Assembly (NCBI RefSeq): GCF_945952365.1
Contig: NZ_CAMFHX010000011.1
Span: 22,548-86,547, forward strand
DNA: 64,000 nt
Direction of reading: 5' to 3'
Origin: an uncultured Cetobacterium sp.
GTDB taxonomy: Bacteria; Fusobacteriota; Fusobacteriia; Fusobacteriales; Fusobacteriaceae
The position numbers and the translations under genes are program-made. Positions 35,341-46,751 of the stretch are shown here, one piece after another. The notes under the pieces were generated by a model, which worked only from the letters and a program-made list of their open reading frames with translations, had not been told where the DNA came from and did no database searches. How positions within the stretch are numbered: position 1 is the first letter of the stretch; the number at the start of each line of letters is the position of its first letter.

Positions 35341-37059
35341 ATGTTTATTTTTAAATGGCTTCTTAATTTTATTAAATTTGTAATTAAAGAGATTTCATCT
35401 ATGATAATAAAATTTGTTTTTCTTTTATTTTTAGGAGTTATCACTTTTAATTATTTTTCAAATACTAAAAAAACTCCTGTTACTAAAAAATCTTACTTAA
35501 AGATTGATCTTTCTAAAACTTATGGAGAAACTCTTATTCAAAATCCTCTGAGTTTTAGTTCTAAAAGTATTAACTTTTATCAACTTTTAAAAACGATATC
35601 TCTTTCAAAAGATGATTCAAATATAGAGGGGTTAGTATTTTTCTTTGATAATAATACTTTGAGTAAAAGTCAAATAAATGAATTAGGTGAGGTTTTAAAT
35701 GATTTTAAAACCTCTGACAAACCAATATACTCATATGGTGCTTTAATGGATAATAACTCTTTACTTTTAAGTAGTTATTCTACTGAAACTTTAATGCCAC
35801 CATCTGCTTCAACTTCAGTTAATGTAAGTGGATATAACAAAGATATTCCATATTTTAAAAGTTTAACTGAAAAATTAGGAATTGATGTCAATGTTATCCA
35901 TGTTGGAGATTTTAAAACTTACGGTGAAAACTATACTCGAAATGAGATGTCAGAGGAAAATCGTTCTGATTTAAAAAGAGTTTTAGATAAAGGGTATTCA
36001 TATTTTGTAGAGGATATCTCAAAAAATCTTACTCTTGAAAACTCTAATGTTGATAGCTTAATCCTAGAAGGAAAACTTATGGGTGAATCTTCTGAAGTTT
36101 TATACAAAAATAATTTAATAACTACTCTTAAATACTGGGAAGATTTTAAAAAAGAAAAAAATATCGATAATATGACAGAAATAGAAAACTATAACTCTAC
36201 TTTAAAAAGTATCTCTAAAAATAATAAAATAGCAGTTATATATGCTGATGGTGAAATAAACTATCTTTCATCTAGAAATCCTACAGAAAGTACTATCACA
36301 CCTGAGAACTTTATATCTGCTCTAGAAAAAGCTGAAAAAGATGACTCTATTAAAGGGATTGTTATCAGAGTTAACTCTCCTGGTGGATCAGCTTTAGCTT
36401 CTGATATTATTTATAACTCTATTAAAAATATTGAAAAACCTGTTTATGTATCTATCGGAAGCGTTGCTGCATCTGGTGGTTATTATATATCTACAGCTGC
36501 TAAAAAAATATTTGCTGATAAAAATAGTATTACAGGTTCTATCGGTGTAGTTAGCTTAATTCCAAACTTTAAAACTTTAAGTGATAAAATTGGCGTTAAT
36601 ATGAATGAGGTTAACTTAGGAAAGTTTTCTGATTTATACTCTTTAACTTCTCCTATGAACGACGAGAGAAGAGAGAAAATCTATTCAGCAAACTTTAAAG
36701 TTTATCAAGAGTTTTTAAATAGAGTAGCTTACGGAAGAAATATGGCTGTTGAAGATGTTGAGAAAATTGCTCAAGGAAAAATTTGGCTAGGTGAAGAAGC
36801 TTTAAATAATGGACTTATCGATTCTTTAGGTAGTCTTAATGCCACAATAAAGTCCCTTGCTATGGATTTAGAAATAGCTGATAACTATAGTGTTACTGAG
36901 GTCGCTTACGAAGAGGATTTAAAATCTATCTTCGGATCGTCTCTACTACCTCTACAAAAGATTATATCTTTTAAATCACTTACTAACACAGAAAATATGA
37001 AAAGCTTTATAGAAAATGAAGAGATATTTTTCAAACCTATTTTATATTCAAGCTTTTAA
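35341..37059 (+). CDS. sppA: Signal peptide peptidase SppA, 67K double-domain type
   Basis: 572 residues from the ATG directly after the pepF stop, with AAAGGTG 9 nt upstream; a GTG inside that site is not supported. One N-terminal membrane helix (~20-40) anchors two S49 domains. The dyad is Lys192 (GDFKTYGENYTR) in the first and Ser378 (SVAASGGYY) in the second, as in E. coli SppA. It degrades cleaved signal peptides in the membrane. Pairing with pepF suggests a joint peptide-clearance role. Confidence 0.93.
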   Translation: MFIFKWLLNFIKFVIKEISSMIIKFVFLLFLGVITFNYFSNTKKTPVTKKSYLKIDLSKTYGETLIQNPLSFSSKSINFYQLLKTISLSKDDSNIEGLVFFFDNNTLSKSQINELGEVLNDFKTSDKPIYSYGALMDNNSLLLSSYSTETLMPPSASTSVNVSGYNKDIPYFKSLTEKLGIDVNVIHVGDFKTYGENYTRNEMSEENRSDLKRVLDKGYSYFVEDISKNLTLENSNVDSLILEGKLMGESSEVLYKNNLITTLKYWEDFKKEKNIDNMTEIENYNSTLKSISKNNKIAVIYADGEINYLSSRNPTESTITPENFISALEKAEKDDSIKGIVIRVNSPGGSALASDIIYNSIKNIEKPVYVSIGSVAASGGYYISTAAKKIFADKNSITGSIGVVSLIPNFKTLSDKIGVNMNEVNLGKFSDLYSLTSPMNDERREKIYSANFKVYQEFLNRVAYGRNMAVEDVEKIAQGKIWLGEEALNNGLIDSLGSLNATIKSLAMDLEIADNYSVTEVAYEEDLKSIFGSSLLPLQKIISFKSLTNTENMKSFIENEEIFFKPILYSSF

Positions 37060-37067
37060 ATCTTTGG

Positions 37068-37097
37068 TTGAAAATCTACTCTAAATTATGATATAAT
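37068..37097 (+). promoter_or_regulatory. Promoter of ybaB
   Basis: -35 TTGAAA (37068-37073), 18-bp spacer, -10 TATAAT (37092-37097), 37 bp before the start codon. Confidence 0.65.
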
Positions 37098-37134
37098 CAT
37101 AACAATTACATAATATGTTCTAGGAGGGATTAAA

Positions 37135-37488
37135 TTGGTTAGAAAAATAAAAGGACAAAAAACTACTGGAGGAAACTCTCAATCTGATATTTTAAGACAA
37201 GCTCAAGTTATGCAACAACAAATGCTTGCTGTTCAAGATTCATTAAAAGAAAAGGAAGTTGAGGCTTCTGTTGGTGGTGGAGCTGTTGTAGTTAGAGCTA
37301 ACGGACAAAAAGATATCGTTTCTATAAAAATATCTGAAGAGACTATAAAAGATGCTGTTGAAGATAAAGAGATGTTAGAAGATTTAGTTCTTTCTGCTGT
37401 TACTGAAGCTATGAGACAAGCTGATGAGTTAGCTGAAAAAGAGATGTCTGCTGTTACTGGTGGAATCAACATCCCTGGATTATTCTAA
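37135..37488 (+). CDS. YbaB/EbfC-family nucleoid-associated protein
   Basis: 117 residues with a TTG start behind AGGAGGGA. The pattern fits YbaB: a helix rich in Gln and Met (AQVMQQQMLAVQDSLKEKEVEAS), then GGGAVVVRANGQKDIVSIKI, and the C-terminal helix TEAMRQADELAEKEMSAVTGGI. Such dimers bind DNA with little specificity. It is usually found beside dnaX and recR, but here it stands alone between its own promoter and terminator. Confidence 0.9.
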   Translation: MVRKIKGQKTTGGNSQSDILRQAQVMQQQMLAVQDSLKEKEVEASVGGGAVVVRANGQKDIVSIKISEETIKDAVEDKEMLEDLVLSAVTEAMRQADELAEKEMSAVTGGINIPGLF

Positions 37489-37497
37489 TCTCAATTT

Positions 37498-37532
37498 AAA
37501 GCGCCAATACAATAAGTATTGGTGCTTTTTTT
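37498..37532 (+). terminator. Intrinsic terminator after ybaB
   Basis: 13-bp stem AAAGCGCCAATAC / GTATTGGTGCTTT with one G-U pair and an AATAA loop, then T8. Confidence 0.9.
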
Positions 37533-37589
37533 TACTCTAAATTTATGTTATAATTATTTGAAAATACTTTGATTATAGGTGGTTTTTTA

Positions 37590-38231
37590 ATGGAAAATAA
37601 CAAATATAAAAAATATGGTTTAATGCTTTACTACCTACTAAAAATTATTTCTAAAACAATGAAAATAGAGGTTATTAAAAGTCCTAAACTAATAGATGGA
37701 GAAGGGTATGTTTGTGGATTCTGGCACAACAAACTTGTTGGTGCTTCTTTAGGTTTTATAAACTTCTCAGATAAAAAAGCTGTTTTAGCAAGTCCCTCAA
37801 AAGATGGAGAACTGATATCTATTCCTCTAGAAAAAATGGGCTTCACTATGGTTAGAGGGTCTTCAGGGAAAGACTCAATAAAATCTGTTTTAAAACTTAT
37901 TAAACTTGTTAAAGCTGGATATAGTGCTGGAACTCCACTTGATGGACCTAAAGGTCCCATTTATGAGGTTAAACCTGGTATGCTTTATCTTGCTCAAAAA
38001 TCTGGAAAAGCTCTTGTGCCAGTTGGAGTAGCTTTCAGCAATAAATGGATTTTTGAAAAAGCTTGGGATAAATTCCAAATGCCAAAACCATTTTCTAAAA
38101 TGGTTTGCATTATAGGTGATCCTATTTTTATTCCAAATGATGCTAATTTGGATGATTATCTAGAGTTAGTTAAAAATACTCTGTTTGAAATGGATAAATT
38201 AGCTGAAGAAAAATTAAATAAACAAAACTAA
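37590..38231 (+). CDS. Lysophospholipid acyltransferase-family protein (DUF374)
   Basis: 213 residues from the ATG behind AGGTGG; an in-frame upstream ATT-rich extension lacks support. The segments YVCGFWHNKLVGA, LASPSKDGELISIPLEKMGFTMVRGSS and GTPLDGPKGPIYEVKPGML match the DUF374 branch of the LPLAT family, whose members acylate lipids, including lipid A-like substrates, at the inner membrane. A TATAAT (37549-37554) upstream may be the promoter, without a clear -35. The acceptor is not known. Confidence 0.85.
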   Translation: MENNKYKKYGLMLYYLLKIISKTMKIEVIKSPKLIDGEGYVCGFWHNKLVGASLGFINFSDKKAVLASPSKDGELISIPLEKMGFTMVRGSSGKDSIKSVLKLIKLVKAGYSAGTPLDGPKGPIYEVKPGMLYLAQKSGKALVPVGVAFSNKWIFEKAWDKFQMPKPFSKMVCIIGDPIFIPNDANLDDYLELVKNTLFEMDKLAEEKLNKQN

Positions 38232-38263
38232 AAGAAAATAATGATTTGAAAGGAGATTAATAG

Positions 38264-40186
38264 ATGAGTAAAAATTTTTATGTAACTACACCTATATACT
38301 ACGTTAATGGAGATCCACATGTTGGAAGTGCCTATACAACTATCGCAGCTGATGTTTTAGCTAGATATAAGAAATCTAAAGGATTCGATGTTTTCTTCCT
38401 TACAGGAACTGATGAACACGGACAAAAAGTTGAGGAAGCAGCTAAAATGAGAGAGTTAACTCCTCAAGCTTGGACAGATTCTATGGCTCCTAGATTTATC
38501 GATATGTGGAAAGCATTAGATATAAACTATACTGATTTTATCAGAACAACTGAGCCTAGACACAAAGATGCTGTTAAAAAAATATTAAAAACAGTTCACG
38601 ATAAAGGAGATATCTACAAAGGTGAGTACGAAGGTAAATACTGTGTTTCTTGTGAAACTTTCGTTCCTGAAAACCAAATTGTAAATGGAAACCATTGCCC
38701 AGATTGTGGAAAAGAGTTAAGAACAGTTAAAGAGGAATCATACTTCTTTAAAATGTCTAAATACCAAGATGCTTTACTTGATCATATTGAAAAGCACCCT
38801 GATTTTATTCTTCCTCACTCTAGAAAAAATGAAGTTGTATCGTTCATAAAGCAAGGATTACAAGATCTTTCTATCTCTAGAAATACATTTGAATGGGGAA
38901 TCCCTATCGAGTTCGCACCAGGACACATCACTTATGTTTGGTTTGATGCTCTTACAAACTACCTAACTGCTGTTGGGTATGAAAATAGTGCAGAAATATT
39001 TGATAAGTTCTGGAATAATGGAGAGGTAGTTCACCTATTAGGAAAAGATATCCTAAGATTCCATGCTATTATCTGGCCTTGTATGTTACTATCTGCTGGA
39101 GTAAAACTTCCAGATAAAATTGTTGCTCACGGATGGTGGACTTCTGAAGGTGAAAAAATGTCAAAATCTAAAGGAAATGTTGTTGCTCCTCTAGATGAAA
39201 TTGCAAAATATGGTGTTGACGCTTTTAGATATTGCTTAATGAGAGAAGTTAACTTTGGAAATGACGGAGATTACTCAACTCCATCTATCGTTACAAGAAT
39301 CAACTCTGATCTTGCAAATGACCTTGGAAACCTTTTAAACAGAACTCTTGGAATGTATGGAAAATACTTCAATGGAGTTATTGCAAAAGGAGAGGCTCTT
39401 GAAGAACTTGACGAAAGTGTTAAAACTCTTTGGGATGAAACAATTACAGCTGTAGATTATCATATAAATAGAGTTGAATTCTCTAGAGCTTTAGAAGCTA
39501 TCTGGAAGTTTATCTCTAGAATGAATAAATATGTTGATGAAACTGCACCTTGGCTTCTTATAAAAGATGAAGCTAAAAAAGAGAGACTTGCAACTGTTAT
39601 GAACTTCTTAGTTCAATCACTATATAAAGTTGCTATTTTAACTGCTCCATATATGCCAACTGCATCACAAAAGATTTGGAATCAACTAGGAGTTACTACT
39701 AATATTTTAGAGGTTAATCTAGACTCTGTAAACGGATGGGATTTATTCGCTGAAGGACATGTTTTAGGAACTGCTGAACCTATATTCCCTAGACTTGAAG
39801 TTGAGAAGAAAGAGGTTAAAAAAGACCCTCTTGCTATAAATGAAGATTTAAAAATTGAAAATCCAATCGAAATCGCTGATTTTGATAAAATAGATATCCA
39901 AGTTGTTGAAATACTAGAAGTTAGCAATATTGAAGGTGCTGATAAACTTCTAAAGTTCAAAGTAAAAACTGCTAACGAAGTAAGACAAATTGTTTCTGGA
40001 ATTGCAAAATATTACCCAACTCCAGCTGAGCTTATTGGAAAAAAAGTTTTAGCTATTTTAAACCTTCCACCAGTTAATTTAAGAGGGGTTCTTTCTCAAG
40101 GGATGCTTTTAAGCTCTACTGAAAAGAAAAGATTAAAACTTGTTGAAGTTGACTCAACTGTTAAAGTTGGAGCTAAAATAAAATAA
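38264..40186 (+). CDS. metG: Methionyl-tRNA synthetase with C-terminal tRNA-binding domain
   Basis: 640 residues. Class I motifs: PHVGS (18-22) for HIGH and KMSKS in GEKMSKSKGN. The zinc knuckle has CVSC and CPDC. The anticodon domain follows. Residues ~535-640 form the EMAP-II/Trbp-like OB domain (FDKIDIQVVEILEVSNIEGADKLLKF). Such fused domains help dimerise and grip tRNA. AAAGGAG precedes the ATG. No T-box or SAM riboswitch is visible upstream. Confidence 0.97.
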   Translation: MSKNFYVTTPIYYVNGDPHVGSAYTTIAADVLARYKKSKGFDVFFLTGTDEHGQKVEEAAKMRELTPQAWTDSMAPRFIDMWKALDINYTDFIRTTEPRHKDAVKKILKTVHDKGDIYKGEYEGKYCVSCETFVPENQIVNGNHCPDCGKELRTVKEESYFFKMSKYQDALLDHIEKHPDFILPHSRKNEVVSFIKQGLQDLSISRNTFEWGIPIEFAPGHITYVWFDALTNYLTAVGYENSAEIFDKFWNNGEVVHLLGKDILRFHAIIWPCMLLSAGVKLPDKIVAHGWWTSEGEKMSKSKGNVVAPLDEIAKYGVDAFRYCLMREVNFGNDGDYSTPSIVTRINSDLANDLGNLLNRTLGMYGKYFNGVIAKGEALEELDESVKTLWDETITAVDYHINRVEFSRALEAIWKFISRMNKYVDETAPWLLIKDEAKKERLATVMNFLVQSLYKVAILTAPYMPTASQKIWNQLGVTTNILEVNLDSVNGWDLFAEGHVLGTAEPIFPRLEVEKKEVKKDPLAINEDLKIENPIEIADFDKIDIQVVEILEVSNIEGADKLLKFKVKTANEVRQIVSGIAKYYPTPAELIGKKVLAILNLPPVNLRGVLSQGMLLSSTEKKRLKLVEVDSTVKVGAKIK

Positions 40187-40205
40187 TTTTTAGGGGGATT
40201 TTTCT

Positions 40206-41084
40206 ATGAAAAAAGTTACAAAAGCTGTTATACCTGCAGCGGGATTAGGGACTAGAGTTTTACCTGCAACAAAGGCACAACCTAAGGAGATGCTTGTTAT
40301 TGTTGACAAGCCATCTCTTCAATACATCGTCGAGGAACTTGTTGAATCTGGAATTACCGACATTGTAATTGTTACTGGAAGAAATAAAAACTCTATTGAA
40401 GATCACTTTGACTTCTCTTTCGAGCTTGAAAACACTTTAGAAAGAGATGGAAAGTTTGAACTTCTAAAAAAGATTGATGATATCTCAAGTATGGCAAATA
40501 TATACTATGTTAGACAAAACCATCCTTTAGGTCTTGGACATGCTATTTTAAAAGCTAAATCATTTATCGGAGATGATCCATTCGTTATCGCTCTAGGAGA
40601 TGATATTGTTTATAACCCTAACGCTCCTGTTGCTAAACAACTGATTGATGTTTATGAAAAATACGGAAGTAGCGTTATTGGAGTTCAAGAAGTTGAAAAT
40701 AAAGATGTTTCTAAATATGGAATTGTTAAACCTTCAGCTACTTTAGATGAAAATACTGTAGAGATGGTTGACTTTATCGAAAAACCATCATTAGAAGAAG
40801 CTCCTTCTAATCTTGCTTGTCTTGGAAGATACCTTTTAGACGGTGAAATATTCAAATATTTAGAAACTACTACTCCTGGAAAAGGTGGAGAGATTCAACT
40901 TACAGATGCTATTTTACAAATGTTAAATGACAAGAAAAAAGTAGTAGCATACAACTTCGAAGGAAAAAGATATGACATTGGAAATAAAATTGGACTTTTA
41001 AAAGCTAATATTGAATTCGGACTTAGAAATGAAGAAACTAAAGATGACCTTATTAAATATTTAAAAGAGGAGATCAAGTTTTAA
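40206..41084 (+). CDS. galU: UTP-glucose-1-phosphate uridylyltransferase
   Basis: 292 residues. The nucleotide-binding signature AVIPAAGLGTRVLPATKAQPKEM, then ALGDDIVY, EKPS and the GKGGEIQLTDA loop identify GalU. It makes UDP-glucose for surface polysaccharides. The phosphohexomutase at 42730 would supply glucose 1-phosphate, so galU and that gene form a functional pair, although groL lies between them. Confidence 0.95.
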   Translation: MKKVTKAVIPAAGLGTRVLPATKAQPKEMLVIVDKPSLQYIVEELVESGITDIVIVTGRNKNSIEDHFDFSFELENTLERDGKFELLKKIDDISSMANIYYVRQNHPLGLGHAILKAKSFIGDDPFVIALGDDIVYNPNAPVAKQLIDVYEKYGSSVIGVQEVENKDVSKYGIVKPSATLDENTVEMVDFIEKPSLEEAPSNLACLGRYLLDGEIFKYLETTTPGKGGEIQLTDAILQMLNDKKKVVAYNFEGKRYDIGNKIGLLKANIEFGLRNEETKDDLIKYLKEEIKF

Positions 41085-42713
<1,629 letters not shown>

Positions 42714-42729
42714 GGGGAGGATTTTAAAA

Positions 42730-44421
42730 ATGGATAAATTTACACTTGAAAATTACAACAACTGGTTAACTTCAGATTATATTGATTTAGAGGATAGAAA
42801 AGATTTAGAAAATATTAAAGATAATGAAAAAGAGATTGAAGATAGATTCTACACAAATCTTTCTTTTGGAACTGGTGGAATGAGAGGTGTTAGAGGAGTA
42901 GGTATCAATAGAATCAATAAATATACTATTAGAAAAGCTACTCAAGGTCTTGCTAACTATATCTTAGAAGCTGCTGGAGAAACTGGAAAAGAGATGGGAG
43001 TCGCTATAGCTTATGATTGTAGAATTGGGTCTGAAGAGTATGCTTTAAACTCTGCTCTTGTTTTAGCTGGAAATGGTATTAAGGCTTATCTTTTCAAATC
43101 TTTAAGATCGACACCTGAACTTTCTTTTGCTGTGAGAGAACTTAAATGTATTGCTGGTATCGTTGTAACAGCGTCACATAATCCTCAAGAGTATAATGGA
43201 TATAAAGTTTATTGGAATGATGGATGTCAAATTATAGACCCTCAAGCTACTGGTGTTGTTACTAATGTTAGCAATATTAACTCATTTGAGGATATTAAAC
43301 TTATCGATAAAGATGCTGCTGTTGAAGCTGGTCTTTTAGAATATATCTCTGAAGATATGGATACAAACTTTATAGAAGCTGTTAAAAAACAAATTATCCA
43401 TCATGAAATTTCTGGAAAAGATGATTTTAAAATCGTTTACTCTCCATTGCATGGAACTGGAGGAAGACCTGTTAAAAGAGTATTCTCTGAAACTGGATTT
43501 AACTCTATATACATAGTTGCTGAGCAAGAGCAACCAGATGGAAACTTCCCAACTTGTTCATATGCAAATCCAGAGGACCCAGCAGTATTTAAGCTAAGTA
43601 TTGAACTAGCTGATAAAGTTGGAGCTAACCTTTGTATGGCTAACGACCCTGATGCAGATAGAATCGGAGTTGCTGTTAAAGATGAGTGTGGAACATGGTT
43701 ATATCCAAATGGAAACCAAATTGGACTTCTTCTTATGAACTATATTTTAGAAAATAAGAAAGATATCCCTAAAAATGGTGCTGTTATATCTACTGTAGTT
43801 TCAACTCCTATGCTTGATGCTGTCGCTAAAGAAAAAGGTGTTGAAATATTCAGAACTTTAACAGGATTTAAATTTATTGGTGAAAAAATTAGAGAGTTTG
43901 AAGAGGGGAAATATGACGCTACATTCCTTATGGGATTTGAAGAGTCATACGGATATCTTGTAGGAACTCATGCTAGAGATAAAGATGCCGTTGTAGCAAC
44001 TCTTTTAATTGCTGAAATGGCAGCTTACTACGCTAGTGTTGGATCATCAATACCTAAAGAGTTAAAAAAATTATACGATAAATTTGGTTACTATAGAGAA
44101 GGGATTATAGCTGTTACTAAAAAAGGAAAAGATGGTGTTGAAGCAATCTCTAAAATAATGAGCAGTTTAAGAGAAAATGTAACAGATTCTTTAATTGGTC
44201 AAAGTGTTATTTCAAAAAGAGATTTCAACTCTGGATATAATGGATTACCTAAATCAGATGTTATCCAGTTTGTATTAGAAGACAATACATACATCACAGC
44301 TAGACCTTCTGGAACTGAACCAAAAATTAAATATTACTTCTGTGTTGTTGGTACAACAGAGAAAGATGCTGAAGAAAAATTAGCAAAAGCTATGGAATCT
44401 TTCGAAGCTTTTGTTGATTAA
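42730..44421 (+). CDS. Phosphoglucomutase/phosphomannomutase family protein
   Basis: 563 residues, the long PgcA-like form. The active serine is in GIVVTASHNPQEYNGYK, the metal loop is NDPDADRIGVA, the sugar loop GFEESYGYL, and the phosphate site ARPSGTEPKIKYY near the C-terminus. It interconverts glucose 6- and 1-phosphate (possibly mannose too). Together with GalU two genes upstream it would make UDP-glucose. GGGGAGG precedes the ATG. Confidence 0.93.
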   Translation: MDKFTLENYNNWLTSDYIDLEDRKDLENIKDNEKEIEDRFYTNLSFGTGGMRGVRGVGINRINKYTIRKATQGLANYILEAAGETGKEMGVAIAYDCRIGSEEYALNSALVLAGNGIKAYLFKSLRSTPELSFAVRELKCIAGIVVTASHNPQEYNGYKVYWNDGCQIIDPQATGVVTNVSNINSFEDIKLIDKDAAVEAGLLEYISEDMDTNFIEAVKKQIIHHEISGKDDFKIVYSPLHGTGGRPVKRVFSETGFNSIYIVAEQEQPDGNFPTCSYANPEDPAVFKLSIELADKVGANLCMANDPDADRIGVAVKDECGTWLYPNGNQIGLLLMNYILENKKDIPKNGAVISTVVSTPMLDAVAKEKGVEIFRTLTGFKFIGEKIREFEEGKYDATFLMGFEESYGYLVGTHARDKDAVVATLLIAEMAAYYASVGSSIPKELKKLYDKFGYYREGIIAVTKKGKDGVEAISKIMSSLRENVTDSLIGQSVISKRDFNSGYNGLPKSDVIQFVLEDNTYITARPSGTEPKIKYYFCVVGTTEKDAEEKLAKAMESFEAFVD

Positions 44422-44438
44422 AAAGCCTTGGAGGAATT

Positions 44439-45515
44439 ATGCTTAGTGGAATGTATATACATATTCCTTTCTGTTTAAATAAATGTAACTATTGTGATTT
44501 TCTCTCTTTTAAATCTACTGTTGAAGAGAGAGAAAAATATGTAGATGCCATTATTTCAGAGATTAATATGTATCCTAAATTCCCTCTTGAAACTGTTTAC
44601 TTTGGTGGAGGGACTCCCTCTCTTTTAACTTCAGAACAAGTTAAAAGAATTTTATCTAATTTAAACATAAAAGAGGGTGCTGAAGTTACCCTAGAAGTAA
44701 ATCCTAAAACAGTCGATCTTGAAAAATTTAAACTTTTTAAAGAGGCTGGAATAAATAGAGTTAGTATTGGTATTCAAAGTTTTAATGATGAAAAACTTAA
44801 AATGTTAGGTAGACTGCATTCCTCTTCTCAAGGAGAGGAAGCTTTCTTTTTAGCTAGAAAAGCTGGGTTTGATAATATTAGTTTAGACTTAATGTTTTCT
44901 TTACCAAATCAAACTATGGATGATTTAAAAAGTGATTTAAATCATCTTTTCTCTTTAAAACCTGAACACTTCTCTATATATTCATTAATTTGGGAAGAGG
45001 GCACAGACTTTTTTGAAAAGCTTGAAGCTGGTGTGTATAAAGAAACTGATAATGATTTAGAGGCATCTATGTATGAAACTATTATAGATAGTGCTCAAAA
45101 AAATGGATATATACATTATGAGATTTCGAATTTTTCTTTACCTGAAAAAAGAGCTATACACAATACAAAATATTGGAAAAATGAGGAGTATCTTGGTATC
45201 GGTATTGGTGCTTCTGGATATTTCGAAAACATTAGATATAAAAATGTCTTAAAGTTTCCTGAATATTATGGTAAAATATTAGATAATGTAAAACCAATCT
45301 TAGAAGAAGAGTTTGTCAATGATGAGGAAAAAGAGATTTACGAATATATCTTAGGATTAAGAATCATTCCTGATGGAATAACTCCTAGAGGAAAATATGT
45401 TGAATTGTGTGACAATCTAGTTAAAGATGGATTCTTAACTAAAGTTAATTCTGTATATACTCTTTCTCAAAAAGGTGTACTTATGGCCAACGATGTCTTT
45501 GACAAATTTATTTAA
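44439..45515 (+). CDS. hemW: HemW, radical SAM heme chaperone
   Basis: 358 residues. The motif CLNKCNYCDF (CX3CX2C) lies within the first 20 residues, with YFGGGTPSLLT near 50 and RVSIGIQSFND near 105. The lack of the N-terminal extension distinguishes HemW from HemN coproporphyrinogen oxidase. HemW is thought to insert heme into proteins rather than make it. Note the second family member HutW at 124-1386. It is followed closely by yggS and sepF. Confidence 0.9.
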   Translation: MLSGMYIHIPFCLNKCNYCDFLSFKSTVEEREKYVDAIISEINMYPKFPLETVYFGGGTPSLLTSEQVKRILSNLNIKEGAEVTLEVNPKTVDLEKFKLFKEAGINRVSIGIQSFNDEKLKMLGRLHSSSQGEEAFFLARKAGFDNISLDLMFSLPNQTMDDLKSDLNHLFSLKPEHFSIYSLIWEEGTDFFEKLEAGVYKETDNDLEASMYETIIDSAQKNGYIHYEISNFSLPEKRAIHNTKYWKNEEYLGIGIGASGYFENIRYKNVLKFPEYYGKILDNVKPILEEEFVNDEEKEIYEYILGLRIIPDGITPRGKYVELCDNLVKDGFLTKVNSVYTLSQKGVLMANDVFDKFI

Positions 45516-45531
45516 TTAGTAGGAGGAGATT

Positions 45532-46203
45532 GTGAAAATTTCAGAAAATATAAATGAAATTTTAATCGATATCAAGAAACATTCACCTTATCCTGATAAA
45601 GTAGATTTAATTGCTGTAACAAAATATGTTGATACTGAAGTTATAAAAGATGTTCTTACTGGTGGAGCGAGAATTTTAGGTGAAAATAAAGTTCAAGTTC
45701 TAACAAAAAAATATGAAGATCTTTGTAATTTCTCTATAGAACATAAGTGGCACTTTATAGGAAACCTTCAAAAAAATAAGGTGAAGTATATAGCTTCATT
45801 CATTGATATGATTCATTCTGTCAATAAACTATCTCTTGCTCAAGAGATAAATAAAAGAGCTAAGGAACACAATAGAACAATTGATGTTCTTATCGAGATT
45901 AATTTATTTGAAGAGGAAAGCAAAGAAGGGTATCAATACACTGATTTTTTAAATGATATTCCAGATTTATTAGAATTAGAAAATGTAAATATTAAAGGAT
46001 TTATGACCATGGCTCCATATACTGATAATGAGGAGCTAATAAGAGCAGGTTTTAGAAAATTAAGAGAGCTAAAAGATGAGATGAATACTCTTTACTTTAA
46101 TAATAGCTTATCTGAACTTTCTATGGGAATGAGTAATGACTATAAAATCGCTCTTGAAGAAGGAGCAACTCTAATAAGAGTGGGCAGCAAAATATTTAAA
46201 TAA
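45532..46203 (+). CDS. yggS: YggS-family pyridoxal phosphate homeostasis protein
   Basis: 223 residues with a GTG start behind AGGAGGAGAT. The PLP-binding lysine lies in LIAVTKYVD (about Lys27), followed by LGENKVQ, HFIGNLQKNK and LSMGMSNDYKIALEEGATLIRVG. It is a fold-type III PLP-binding protein without known catalysis that buffers the cofactor. Placement before sepF parallels the Gram-positive ylmE-ylmF order. Confidence 0.94.
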   Translation: MKISENINEILIDIKKHSPYPDKVDLIAVTKYVDTEVIKDVLTGGARILGENKVQVLTKKYEDLCNFSIEHKWHFIGNLQKNKVKYIASFIDMIHSVNKLSLAQEINKRAKEHNRTIDVLIEINLFEEESKEGYQYTDFLNDIPDLLELENVNIKGFMTMAPYTDNEELIRAGFRKLRELKDEMNTLYFNNSLSELSMGMSNDYKIALEEGATLIRVGSKIFK

Positions 46204-46218
46204 TTTGTGGAGGTTTGA

Positions 46219-46734
46219 ATGAAAATTACTAAGTTTAAAAATGCTTTTAAAGATTTTACTGATAGTGTTGGACTTACTTTTGATCCTGAAGAGGATGGAT
46301 ACGAAGAATACGAAGAGGAAAATGAACCTGCTTCTGTTCCTAGATTCAGTGCTACTAGTAATCCTAAAGAGGATGTTCTTCCTCCTTTTACTAATAATAC
46401 ACTTCCTAGACCAGAGATTAAAACACCTATTAACAATACTGTTCAAGAGGATTGTCAAACTATATTTGTAAATCCTAAAAGCTTTGCAGAATGTAGAAAA
46501 ATTGCAGATTATATAAAAAACGATAAAGTGGTTACACTAAATCTAGAAAATGTAAATGGAAAAGATGCTCAAAGAATTCTTGATTTCTTGAGTGGAGCTA
46601 TAAATATAAAAGAAGCTAAATGGATTCCAATTAGTAAAAACGTATTTACATCAGTTCCTAAAAATATCAACTTCCTATATGATGGGAAAAATGATTTAAA
46701 ACAAAATACTTTTTTAGATATTGACCACGAATAA
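46219..46734 (+). CDS. sepF: SepF-like cell division protein
   Basis: 171 residues. An amphipathic N-terminal segment (KITKFKNAFKDFTDSVGL) could bind membrane. An acidic, Pro-rich linker (~24-75) leads to the SepF core (NPKSFAECRKIADYIKN, VTLNLENV, AQRILDFLSGA). In Gram-positive bacteria and archaea SepF tethers and aligns FtsZ at the membrane. Its presence beside an outer-membrane lifestyle is notable. GGAGG precedes the ATG. Confidence 0.87.
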   Translation: MKITKFKNAFKDFTDSVGLTFDPEEDGYEEYEEENEPASVPRFSATSNPKEDVLPPFTNNTLPRPEIKTPINNTVQEDCQTIFVNPKSFAECRKIADYIKNDKVVTLNLENVNGKDAQRILDFLSGAINIKEAKWIPISKNVFTSVPKNINFLYDGKNDLKQNTFLDIDHE

Positions 46735-46751
46735 TTAATGGAGGTTAATAA

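Noticed and set aside
26205..38263. T-box or SAM leaders for valS (26216) and metG (38264)
   Set aside because: The upstream gaps are 11 and 32 bp, too short for either element.
46171..46471. Overlapping open frames on both strands within sepF
   Set aside because: They arise from the low-complexity acidic linker of SepF; none has a start site or family features.
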